Made by a program: the position numbers and the translations under genes. Below are positions 1 to 6,796 of a stretch of DNA of 9,424 bases, piece after piece (the first letter of the stretch is position 1; the number at the start of each line of letters is the position of its first letter). The notes under the pieces are model-generated. The model saw nothing but the letters and a program-made list of their open reading frames with translations, did no database searches and was not told the origin of the DNA. Location of the stretch: contig CAYVUI010000142.1 in NCBI GenBank assembly GCA_964454745.1, positions 1 through 9,424 on the forward strand, given 5' to 3'. The DNA is from CAYVUI01 sp964454745. GTDB taxonomy: Bacteria > Planctomycetota > Phycisphaerae > Sedimentisphaerales > Anaerohalosphaeraceae.

Positions 1-2
1 AA

Positions 3-94
3 TGTATTAAACGTTTGTATTAAACATTTGTATGTCAAAATTCATACGTTTGTATGAAATGTTCGCTTTCATTCTCCCTATCTTTACATTTGTA
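3..94 (-). repeat. Iterated ATACAAA(C/T)G motif cluster
   Basis: On the plus strand the motif reads cgtttgtat or catttgtat. Copies lie at 12-20, 25-33 and 47-55, with a shorter copy catttgta at 87-94. The first two sit in a 13-bp tandem repeat, GTATTAAACGTTT at 4-16 followed by GTATTAAACATTT at 17-29 (12 of 13 identical). The copy at 47-56 is part of a small palindrome, CATAC-gttt-GTATG (43-56). Repeated sites of this kind often bind a transcription factor, but simple AT-rich sequence drift can also give them. No regulator is identified. Confidence 0.4.
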
Positions 95-114
95 GCCCTC
101 ATACCTCCGTAACT

Positions 115-136
115 ATTTGTGACAGCCGTCACAAAT
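115..136. promoter_or_regulatory. CRP/FNR-family-like palindrome (TGTGA-N6-TCACA)
   Basis: The sequence is a perfect inverted repeat, atttgtgac at 115-123 and gtcacaaat at 128-136, with spacer agcc. Its core, TGTGA at 118-122 and TCACA at 129-133 with six bases between, equals the consensus core of the Escherichia coli CRP site. Planctomycetota carry CRP/FNR-family regulators, but the site they prefer in this organism is unknown to me. It could also form an RNA hairpin. No U-run follows on either strand, so it does not look like a terminator. Its target would most likely be the unseen gene to the left. Confidence 0.45.
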
Positions 137-336
137 GAAACCCCCTGCACAAATACATTCCACAGCCCCCCTGCTGTATTGTTCCAAAACAAAGAATAAT
201 AAATGCACTTTCACGATTCTTCCGCATGTATTTTTTGCATTTCCAGCTTGTCTGAACACCGTTTTTGAGTCATAATACCCGTTTTAATACTGAAAATCAG
301 GATGATGGAGTCAAAATGGTGTCAATAAATTGATGC

Positions 337-2607
337 TTAATTTGGCTCTAGCCAGGAATCAGCCAGAATTGAAAAGTCCTCTTGATCGACATCATTGTCA
401 TTATTGAAGTCCGCATTTTGGGGATTGAGTTGAAGCCAATCTTCATAAAACAATTTTAAATCTTCTGTGTTTACGTCACAATCACCTGTAAGATCCGCCA
501 GCGGGGGATTGTCATCACAAGGCAGGAAGTTCATGCGGACCTGGGCGATCAGTTCGTCCGGGGTCACGACGCGTACATCCGGGTCGAGATTCGCGATGCA
601 ATTTGCCACTTCATTTAGACCGTAGCTCCAGGCGTGAACGATTACAAAGGTATAGCTTGCAGGATTTTGCGGATCGGTGGGCAGGGCATTAATGGAATTG
701 GCTAACTGGACGCCGTTTTGGCTGATTCCGCTGTATTGGGATTGATCCCAGAGGGTATATCGACAGGGAACGAGGGGTTTGTCATTAAACCAGTAGATCC
801 GCTGGGCCCTGCCGGCATCCGCCTCGCGGCCGTAACGGGCGTAATCACCGTTTACGTCGATATAAAACATCCCTTTGACGCGGTCGATCGAGGCGAATTT
901 CTCAGCGACGGGACCGTAGGTTTGATCGTTTAACGGCTGGGGCCAGAGGTTGTCGCTGATCACGACCGTTTTCAGGTCGGCTTTGGCCATTAAGTCGCCG
1001 AGCTTTAGCATATTCGCCTCAAGTTCATTTTGAGGCCATAAATGCGGGTACGTGTAGCCCAGGCCGGATGTAGGGGCACTAAAACCGTCATTTTCGGTTG
1101 CGCTGCGGTACCAGTATTCAATCGCAGACGGAGCCAGTTCTACAAGAGACGGCGGCATACCCCACCCCATTGCGAAATTGCCGCGGTTTGGGTTCGCATA
1201 GTAGTTGGGATTGGTCGAAAAATTATTTGCCGCGATGATGGTGAGGATATTGTCCATGTCACTGAGCTTAAAAGCTACGTAATGGACTCCCTGCTCCTTC
1301 GTGTAGGTATTATCCGAAATGGGCTGGGTAAACTGCCAGGATTGGGGACGTTTGGCCATCCCGGCAAGCGTGGAAAGATTCAGCATCCAATCTGCCGGAA
1401 CCTGGAAGAGACCGCTTTCACTGTGGAAGGCGATGGATTCGAGTTCGCTGCCGGTCGTGCCGTCGGTCCATCCATAACAGGGAGCATTGCCGCGAACCGA
1501 ATCATAGACCTGGCGGGAAAGGCTTTCGCTGTCGTTCCACCAGAAGAGTGATTTAATTGCAACTCCCCAGTCACGGAAGTAATACGCCCCGGGATGAAAG
1601 CTGATATCGTCTGTGCGGACCACGATCGCATCCTGGTTGAACTGGTTCCAGTAGTTGTTATAGACCCACTGATCGTCATGGCCTCGGGCATCAAAAACCT
1701 GGCTGTATCCATTGGAATCCATGTACGATTTCAGAGAATCCTCAACCACAACGGCATTCATGATCCCGGCCAGGGCATTGGCGGCGGTCAGGGAAGGTTT
1801 GTCATCAAAATCGAAAAGGATATAGCCGTCTGCATTGCTGCGATAACGATTAATATACCAATAAAATGAATCAATACGGGAATAGGACACACCGTGGTTT
1901 GCTATCAGGTCATTAAGCAGGCTGGTATCACCCTGGTCGATCCAGATTTCCGGCCGGTTCTGGGCCAGCAGCCCCTGGAGGGACTGGATCATGACGAACT
2001 GGGCGTCATTGAGGGCGGACTTGCGGACCACATAAAGATGCGTCGGCATGGCACCGATTTGCTCACTGAGAGACGGAATTTTACGATAGAGTTTGATTTC
2101 ATCGACCCTGAACTGGCCGGAGGAATCTTGAGCGGAAAAACCGTTGAGATTAAAGGTTACGTCAATACCCGCGGCCCCGGGCTTTGCAGTGACTTCATGG
2201 GTAAACGTCTGCCACTGATTGTTGGTGAGTTCAAGCGGAAAAATATCCTGGCCGATGAAGAGGTCACTTCCATCATAGCTTCTTACCATCGCATAGGAGG
2301 TATCTGTGCCGATGTATGCACCCGTAAGGGATTTAAAACTATAGCTGAAGAGGTACTTATCGCCCTCCTGCGCAGATAAAATTGCAGTGCGGATGTCGGA
2401 ATGAACTCCGGAAGCCGGATTCAGTTGAAATGATTTTGTACCGGAACCTGCGCTGTCCGCGGCAATGGAAGCATTGGCGGAATAATACCAGTTTGTGAAA
2501 TCTGATTCGGCATCTCCGTTTGAGACAATATTGTTGACGGTATCATATATCCCCCAGCAGGCCGATGAAAGAGCAAGGCCCAGGAATATAACGATCAAGT
2601 TTCTCAT
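337..2607 (-). CDS. Secreted GxGYxYP-family putative glycoside hydrolase with binding module and C-terminal dockerin-like pair
   Basis: This is a 756-residue exported protein of the GxGYxYP family, whose members are called putative glycoside hydrolases; substrate and reaction are unknown. Layout: signal peptide about 1-19 (MRNLIVIF... ending SSACWG); a galactose-binding-like beta-sandwich module about 25-177, opening with NGDAE and closing with FRVDEIKLY; the GxGYxYP N-terminal region about 187-430; the C-terminal region about 440-695. Both family signatures are intact: SDMDN at 449-453 and GLGYTYP at 515-521. RGNFAMGW and a late VIVHAWS stretch also fit the family. A dockerin-like pair of Asp-rich loops (DLTGDCDV and DFNNDNDVD) fills 705-755. 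The start at 2607 is chosen over an ATG at 2673 because a Shine-Dalgarno sits at 2615-2619, the signal peptide starts there, and the longer frame would overlap the previous gene. It follows that paralogous gene by 22 bp. Confidence 0.9.
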   Translation of the reverse strand: MRNLIVIFLGLALSSACWGIYDTVNNIVSNGDAESDFTNWYYSANASIAADSAGSGTKSFQLNPASGVHSDIRTAILSAQEGDKYLFSYSFKSLTGAYIGTDTSYAMVRSYDGSDLFIGQDIFPLELTNNQWQTFTHEVTAKPGAAGIDVTFNLNGFSAQDSSGQFRVDEIKLYRKIPSLSEQIGAMPTHLYVVRKSALNDAQFVMIQSLQGLLAQNRPEIWIDQGDTSLLNDLIANHGVSYSRIDSFYWYINRYRSNADGYILFDFDDKPSLTAANALAGIMNAVVVEDSLKSYMDSNGYSQVFDARGHDDQWVYNNYWNQFNQDAIVVRTDDISFHPGAYYFRDWGVAIKSLFWWNDSESLSRQVYDSVRGNAPCYGWTDGTTGSELESIAFHSESGLFQVPADWMLNLSTLAGMAKRPQSWQFTQPISDNTYTKEQGVHYVAFKLSDMDNILTIIAANNFSTNPNYYANPNRGNFAMGWGMPPSLVELAPSAIEYWYRSATENDGFSAPTSGLGYTYPHLWPQNELEANMLKLGDLMAKADLKTVVISDNLWPQPLNDQTYGPVAEKFASIDRVKGMFYIDVNGDYARYGREADAGRAQRIYWFNDKPLVPCRYTLWDQSQYSGISQNGVQLANSINALPTDPQNPASYTFVIVHAWSYGLNEVANCIANLDPDVRVVTPDELIAQVRMNFLPCDDNPPLADLTGDCDVNTEDLKLFYEDWLQLNPQNADFNNDNDVDQEDFSILADSWLEPN
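340..495 (-). other. C-terminal dockerin-like calcium-binding repeat pair
   Basis: This segment encodes residues 705-756 of the 756-residue protein. Two copies of D-x-x-x-D-x-D-x-x-x-x-D are each followed by a short helix ending in W-L: DLTGDCDVNTED...DWL and DFNNDNDVDQED...SWL. This is the EF-hand-like loop plan of type I dockerins. In Planctomycetota such tails are common on secreted proteins, and a cohesin partner is usually not known. No cohesin is visible in this window, so cellulosome-type docking is not shown. Confidence 0.8.
1045..1065 (-). other. GxGYxYP signature motif (GLGYTYP)
   Basis: Codons GGC CTG GGC TAC ACG TAC CCG encode GLGYTYP, the exact pattern that names the family. It is residues 515-521 of the 756-residue protein. 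The adjacent paralog reads GGGYVHP at the same place. Confidence 0.9.
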
Positions 2608-2614
2608 TTGATTG

Positions 2615-2619
2615 TCTCC
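2615..2619 (-). promoter_or_regulatory. Shine-Dalgarno site fixing the start of the 756-residue gene
   Basis: On the minus strand GGAGA lies seven bases before the ATG at 2607. It supports that start over the in-frame ATG at 2673, which lies inside the preceding gene and would put 22 hydrophilic residues ahead of the signal peptide. Confidence 0.8.
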
Positions 2620-2629
2620 ATTATTCATT

Positions 2630-5600
2630 TCAGTTCTGTGACTCTTCATAAAGGGCCTTAAAGTGTTCAGCATTTACAGGTACATATTCACTGCCCAACT
2701 GCGAGAGAACATTCTCCAGGTCTGTCGGCCAATAGGACCAGCTTATCGGGTAGACGATCATAAAGCCGGGCCGCTCGGTTGGTGTATGGGTCTGAATTTC
2801 ATTGACCATCCAGTCTCGGTTGGCCTGATTACGACCGATATTTGACGAATCCCATCGCGTTGCAGTATGGCTGACAAGCACATCATCACCCATGGAGTAA
2901 TTCCACTGCGTAATCCCCTCATCCCGACCCATGCCCAGGATCAGCAGTTCGAGATTTTCAAGGCCCTCGACAAATCGCTGTGTCGTTGTGTCATGGACCT
3001 GCCGGTCGAACGTATTCCATGCAGTCGTGTAAAGGCTCACAGCCGAAACATCCAGCCACTTCATGTAATAATCGGTAAGATGTAAATAGGCTGCCCAGGC
3101 TTGCTGGGGATCCGTTGTGCGAGACATAAAATTGCGATAAGGATGTACGTAACCGCCGCCGGATGGGGCAAAAAAGAAGTAATCATTTGAAGTGGCCTGT
3201 TCATAAAACCACTCCATGACGCCAGGCAGCAGCTCAAGAGACCCGGGCCCCAGCGACCATCCGATCGGGAAATTACCCCGACGACTGTCCTGCCAGACAA
3301 GGTACTGTACACCCTGCCAATAGACCGGTGCATCCCCGGCATCGATGACCGAGATAAGCATATACACCTTGGAATCGTCAAGCACGGGGCTGGGCGGCTT
3401 GGGACGGGCATGGAACTGCTCAAGAACGGAGTGCCAGTCTACCTGAACTCCGCTTAGAATACTCATGTTCGTGGTCCAGTCGCATCCGAGCTTGAGTTTG
3501 CCGTACTCGCCCATGAGACCGACTCCCTGGTATTCGGTCAGTCCATCATCAAAAGAGGTACCAATCCATCCGATAACGGGAGTGTTAACCGGTGTTTCGG
3601 CAAACAGCATTTCAGCGAACGCCTTTTCCGCATCATGATCGGAAACGATACCGTCTTCCACGTTCTCGCCGGTCACCCAGAAGGTGAAAATCCGATTCTG
3701 TACCAGGTAATCACGGATGTGATGGGCTGTGGCTGTGGGATGGAAAATGGCAAGCACATCATGCCGCATGGAGGGCCAGAGGTTTTCATAAGCCCATGTG
3801 TATGCTTCCAGATTCGTAGACCACCTGCCGCGGAGGTCTTCTATGGGTTTGCCGGCTCCATAAGTACCGATATCTGAGGGTGCAATCACTACCCCGCGTT
3901 CAACGGCGGCAATCATAGTGGCGATATTGATTGTCGCAGGAAGCGCGGGATCATAGACAACAACCTTGTCAAACCGGTCAGAGTATTTATTGAAGGCGAT
4001 AAAGATGGACTTTGGGTAAAGCTGGTTGAAGTGCCCTTTCGCGAGCATTTGAGCACGCCAGAATACATCGGCACTGTTGAGTAACAGATATAGAGATGCG
4101 GAATCTCCGGAGTTTACCTGTCCCTGCAGGGTGATCGCAGCCAGGATCGTACCCGAAGATGCACTGCGAAGGTCGATATAATCAATATCTGCTGCTGGCG
4201 GCGGGGTCTTTGGAAACAGCTGATTATGCTGGGCAACGAGGAAGATGTCATCGATGGTAAAGCTGCCATGCGTGCCGGTTTGAGGATTATCAGGATTGCC
4301 CAGTCCGATGGAAATTTTCTTGACGGCATTTAGACTTACACCAGCAAAATCGTTCAGGTCAGTCTGCCAGAGCCGCCATTTCTGGGCTTGCCAGTTTGTA
4401 AGATCTCCGGAATAAAAGACGGTTTCACTGTTGCCAAAATCGTCCTCAAGACTGACACAAGGACGATCACTTTCAATCAGGGCATTGGAACTGGAACCGT
4501 AAAAATGAATCCAGATCAGATCACTGCCAAGCCCCGACCAGTCCTGCGGCTGTGTAAAGGTTCGTTTTATCTCTGAATATTCTTGTTTGCCGGCGGTGCC
4601 GCGATTGTCAAAAGTGAGTTGTAACGCCTGGGTGCCGTCATGAATCAAAGCGGCAGTCAATGAAACCTCAGAACCGGTATTATTTATTGTTCCGTCGACC
4701 CAGGTGTTCTCAATCAGGTTTTGGGGAGAATAACTTTCCATATCGTCCACTACGGCATAACTGGAAGCAATCGACCAGTGTGAGCCCTTCTGGATCTGGT
4801 CCAGGTACACATTATCCACCCGCCAGGAAAAATTCTGTCCGATCAAAAGAGGTTCAGGGGTGAAGGAAGTTTGCTGGGTATTTTGCCTGAAGGTCTCCGA
4901 TATCTCTCCCCATAGATCTGCAAGCAGATAGAAATCTTGGTTGTCAATCTTTCGGTCACCGCTAAGGTCAGAATTCTCCGTTTCTTCAACGGGATCTTCC
5001 AGCCAGGACACCGCAAGTTTTTCAATATCGCCGGGCCCTACACTGCCGTTTAGATCCAGGTCGCCGAACAGGCGTTCTCCGCTTAGAACCTGTGAAAAAC
5101 CGCCCAGGTAGAAATCGTGACTGTCTGCATCGCCCGGATCCCATGAAAATGAAATTACATTTTCATGAAATTTTGCATTATTCGGAGCCGGGTTTGAGGC
5201 CGCAGCTGCGGGGAGTTCCAGGTAAAGGGCCACATCATCGATGCGGGCGGTCCCGTCAAAATCGCCCCATTTACCGATGGCGAAATAGATATCAACATGG
5301 TCCGTACCGGCAGGGATAGTGAATTCTTTAGAAAAAGACTGCCATTGTCCCTGCGTGAGAGCAAGGCTTAAAGTATCCTGCCCCATCCACTGTCCTGAGT
5401 CGGTATAATAGCGAAGATAGGTCATCGCTCCATTGGCACCCATTGAAGCGCCCACGAGCGTTTTAAATTTAAGCGAAAGAAGCACCCGTTTGCCGGCATC
5501 AAGTGAAATTGTATTGTGTACCAGTTCCATGAAGGCCGATCCAGCAGCATTGGCCTGGAAACTGTTCGTTCCCGGTCCGGATGCACTGTCATCCGCGGCG

Positions 5601-5752
5601 ATGGTGCTGTTTACCACGAATGACCAGGACGTGAAATCCGATTGGGCATCTCCATTGACAACCCGGTTATTTTGCAGGTCATAAACTGTGCCAAATGAAA
5701 CGGATATTGCCGTCAGAAGTACGGTAATATATATATGTTTTGCATTCTCCAT
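2630..5752 (-). CDS. Secreted multi-domain protein with divergent GxGYxYP domain and internal dockerin-like pair
   Basis: This is a 1040-residue exported protein. Layout: signal peptide about 1-21; galactose-binding-like module about 28-178 (NGDAQ to ARIDDVALY); first half of an Fn3-like domain about 187-226 (SFSWDPGDADSHDFYLGG); dockerin-like pair 228-285 (DLDLNGSV, DLSGDRKID); second half of the Fn3-like domain about 286-330 (NFSWRVDNV, SHWSI); a second beta-sandwich module about 335-507, opening DDMESY; GxGYxYP N-terminal region about 520-785; C-terminal region about 793-1040. RGNFPIGW and the late IVYPISWSYW match the downstream paralog. Two signatures are altered: IDAGD (803-807) for SDxDN, and GGGYVHP (865-871) for GxGYxYP. 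Catalytic activity is therefore uncertain. The start at 5752 gives a clean signal peptide, though the Shine-Dalgarno is weak (AGAGAA, about 13 bases away). The gene lies 42 bp after the pseudopilin gene. Confidence 0.87.
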   Translation of the reverse strand: MENAKHIYITVLLTAISVSFGTVYDLQNNRVVNGDAQSDFTSWSFVVNSTIAADDSASGPGTNSFQANAAGSAFMELVHNTISLDAGKRVLLSLKFKTLVGASMGANGAMTYLRYYTDSGQWMGQDTLSLALTQGQWQSFSKEFTIPAGTDHVDIYFAIGKWGDFDGTARIDDVALYLELPAAAASNPAPNNAKFHENVISFSWDPGDADSHDFYLGGFSQVLSGERLFGDLDLNGSVGPGDIEKLAVSWLEDPVEETENSDLSGDRKIDNQDFYLLADLWGEISETFRQNTQQTSFTPEPLLIGQNFSWRVDNVYLDQIQKGSHWSIASSYAVVDDMESYSPQNLIENTWVDGTINNTGSEVSLTAALIHDGTQALQLTFDNRGTAGKQEYSEIKRTFTQPQDWSGLGSDLIWIHFYGSSSNALIESDRPCVSLEDDFGNSETVFYSGDLTNWQAQKWRLWQTDLNDFAGVSLNAVKKISIGLGNPDNPQTGTHGSFTIDDIFLVAQHNQLFPKTPPPAADIDYIDLRSASSGTILAAITLQGQVNSGDSASLYLLLNSADVFWRAQMLAKGHFNQLYPKSIFIAFNKYSDRFDKVVVYDPALPATINIATMIAAVERGVVIAPSDIGTYGAGKPIEDLRGRWSTNLEAYTWAYENLWPSMRHDVLAIFHPTATAHHIRDYLVQNRIFTFWVTGENVEDGIVSDHDAEKAFAEMLFAETPVNTPVIGWIGTSFDDGLTEYQGVGLMGEYGKLKLGCDWTTNMSILSGVQVDWHSVLEQFHARPKPPSPVLDDSKVYMLISVIDAGDAPVYWQGVQYLVWQDSRRGNFPIGWSLGPGSLELLPGVMEWFYEQATSNDYFFFAPSGGGYVHPYRNFMSRTTDPQQAWAAYLHLTDYYMKWLDVSAVSLYTTAWNTFDRQVHDTTTQRFVEGLENLELLILGMGRDEGITQWNYSMGDDVLVSHTATRWDSSNIGRNQANRDWMVNEIQTHTPTERPGFMIVYPISWSYWPTDLENVLSQLGSEYVPVNAEHFKALYEESQN
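3140..3160 (-). other. Altered GxGYxYP motif (GGGYVHP)
   Basis: Codons GGC GGC GGT TAC GTA CAT CCT encode residues 865-871 of the 1040-residue protein. The second tyrosine of the family signature is histidine here. The flanking ATSNDYFFFAPSG aligns with ATENDGFSAPTSG of the downstream paralog, so the alignment of the motif is secure. Confidence 0.8.
4898..5071 (-). other. Internal dockerin-like repeat pair, apparently nested in an Fn3-like domain
   Basis: This segment encodes residues 228-285 of the 1040-residue protein. The two loops are DLDLNGSVGPGD...VSWL and DLSGDRKIDNQD...ADLW, the same plan as the C-terminal pair of the downstream paralog. The residues before it (SHDFYLGGFSQVL) and after it (TSFTPEPLLIGQNFSWRVDNV) look like the two halves of one Fn3-like domain common in planctomycete secreted proteins, where they normally run together with a short loop between. 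The nesting is inferred from pattern memory. Confidence 0.6.
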
Positions 5753-5794
5753 TGAACAAAAACTTTCTCTGTCGTCCCGGTTTGAAAATGCCTC

Positions 5795-6712
5795 CTAAAA
5801 CCAATTCAACTCGATCTGGAACGAAAAACGTCCGTTGTCCGCCAAAACCTGGTGAAGCTCCAGTTCTGTGACTCGTTTGTACTTTACCGAGCCGTCCACA
5901 TACCCGATATTGGTTCCAGCACCCGGGATTGTGTCCGGATCGCTAAGATTCCCGGGAGTGGTCACTTCTTTGTAGAGCCCTTTATTGGTGTGGACGATTT
6001 TCGTATTCGCTATGCCGTGTTGATATGCGCCACCATTGGGTACGTAGCGATTATTGTCCGTCATCACGACCCAGTGAGATGGATCGGACATCCGCATAGG
6101 CGATTGCCACGGTTCGGCGATATCGGGGGTAGGATCCTTCCATTTCGCGGTATCAAATCCTGCGAAATAATCGTATCCGAGCGCAATCGCAAACACATTG
6201 GTCCCCGGCCACTGCCAGGCAAACGGAAGAGTCTCGGTCGTAGTATCCAAAAGAGAGGGGTAGCTTAAATTATATTCCTCTCTTTTCACTTCGGGACATA
6301 CAAAGCTGTTCCGAACTTTTTGTGTGAGGGCTCTTTCGGCAATTTCTTTCGCCTTGGCAACGGTCAACTCCGTGCCGAGATTCACCGTGCTTTTGGCAGC
6401 ATTCATGTAGGCCGCAATGCTGGCAAATGAACGCAGGTCCATTCGGATGGCAACATCGCTGTCCCAGCCATTTTCCTGGAAACCTCCAGGAGGCAGCTTA
6501 TCATTGAAATCTGCGGCATAGAGCATCGCTGCGACCTGAACCTGGTGGATGTTATTCCCGCAGACAATACGTCTTGCCAGTGCTTTGGCACGCTGGAGCG
6601 AAGGCAGCAGGATTGACATCAGCAGCGCGATAATCGAGATCACGACAAGCAGCTCAATCAGGGTAAAGCCGTAATGGTTTTTATGCAAACGGTTCTTTCG
6701 TAACACTTTCAT
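5795..6712 (-). CDS. Pseudopilin-like protein, prepilin N-terminus with H-X9-DG-type C-terminus
   Basis: This 305-residue protein has a type IV prepilin / type II secretion pseudopilin leader. A basic start (MKVLRKNRLHKNHY) is followed by G15-F16 as the likely prepilin-peptidase cut, Glu at mature position 5 (E20), and one hydrophobic segment at about 16-38. The sequence CGNNIHQVQVAAMLYAADF at 51-69 is the usual next block of the large planctomycete/Verrucomicrobia pseudopilin group (DUF1559 and relatives). The C-terminus has TNIGYVDGSVKY (267-278), matching the end of the H-X9-DG motif, but the expected histidine is proline. The protein should be an inner-membrane-anchored surface or periplasmic protein; its role is unknown. 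The start has GGGA eight bases upstream. It lies between the binding-module gene (84 bp) and the first GxGYxYP gene (42 bp). Such genes are frequent within glycan loci of this phylum. Confidence 0.87.
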   Translation of the reverse strand: MKVLRKNRLHKNHYGFTLIELLVVISIIALLMSILLPSLQRAKALARRIVCGNNIHQVQVAAMLYAADFNDKLPPGGFQENGWDSDVAIRMDLRSFASIAAYMNAAKSTVNLGTELTVAKAKEIAERALTQKVRNSFVCPEVKREEYNLSYPSLLDTTTETLPFAWQWPGTNVFAIALGYDYFAGFDTAKWKDPTPDIAEPWQSPMRMSDPSHWVVMTDNNRYVPNGGAYQHGIANTKIVHTNKGLYKEVTTPGNLSDPDTIPGAGTNIGYVDGSVKYKRVTELELHQVLADNGRFSFQIELNWF

Positions 6713-6756
6713 GAATCCATTCCCAATTATTTCATTTTCATTCTTAGAGCAGGCAG

Positions 6757-6780
6757 GCCCGGCCGAAAGATCGACCGGGC
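6757..6780 (-). other. Intergenic hairpin without U-tract
   Basis: On the minus-strand RNA, GCCCGGUCGA pairs with UCGGCCGGGC around a UCUU loop: ten pairs, one of them G-U. It begins 17 bases after the stop codon of the 738-residue gene. The bases that follow (CCUGCCUGCUC) are not a U-run, so it is a poor intrinsic terminator. It could be an RNA stability or processing element that lowers or separates expression of the downstream genes, or a weak terminator. Confidence 0.5.
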
Positions 6781-6796
6781 GCTGCGCATTATCAAT

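Larger units (their letters stand above)
1..336. other. AT-rich non-coding region, probable control region of a gene to the left
   Basis: This stretch lies after the stop codon of the 756-residue GxGYxYP gene and holds no gene I can support. It is visibly richer in A+T than the coding part. It contains a 9-bp perfect palindrome of CRP/FNR type at 115-136 and repeated ATACAAA(C/T)G motifs at 3-94. I see no intrinsic terminator for the upstream gene: there are T-runs but no strong stem in front of them. A minus-strand frame at 7-192 would start at TTG without a Shine-Dalgarno sequence, and I do not accept it as a gene. As the neighbouring genes read leftwards, the region would most simply be the promoter of a minus-strand gene starting beyond base 1; that gene is not visible. 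Confidence 0.6.

Noticed and set aside
141..171. Two G-runs on the minus strand as a G-quadruplex
   Set aside because: Only two runs are present; four close runs are needed.
7..192. 61-codon minus-strand frame in the left non-coding region
   Set aside because: It starts at TTG with no Shine-Dalgarno. Internal ATGs have purine runs only about two bases away. It runs through the palindrome and the repeats and shows no recognisable protein pattern.
231..236. T6 run as the end of a terminator
   Set aside because: No stable GC-containing stem lies directly in front of it on the plus strand, and for the minus-strand gene it would be an A-run.
1042..2379. Plus-strand frames of up to 169 codons (1042-1551, 1594-1869, 1894-2379)
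   Set aside because: They lie fully opposite a well-supported GxGYxYP gene and look like antisense shadows, with no family pattern or start site.
5852..6268. Plus-strand frame of 138 codons
   Set aside because: It is the antisense of the pseudopilin gene, and its composition is what a shadow frame would give.
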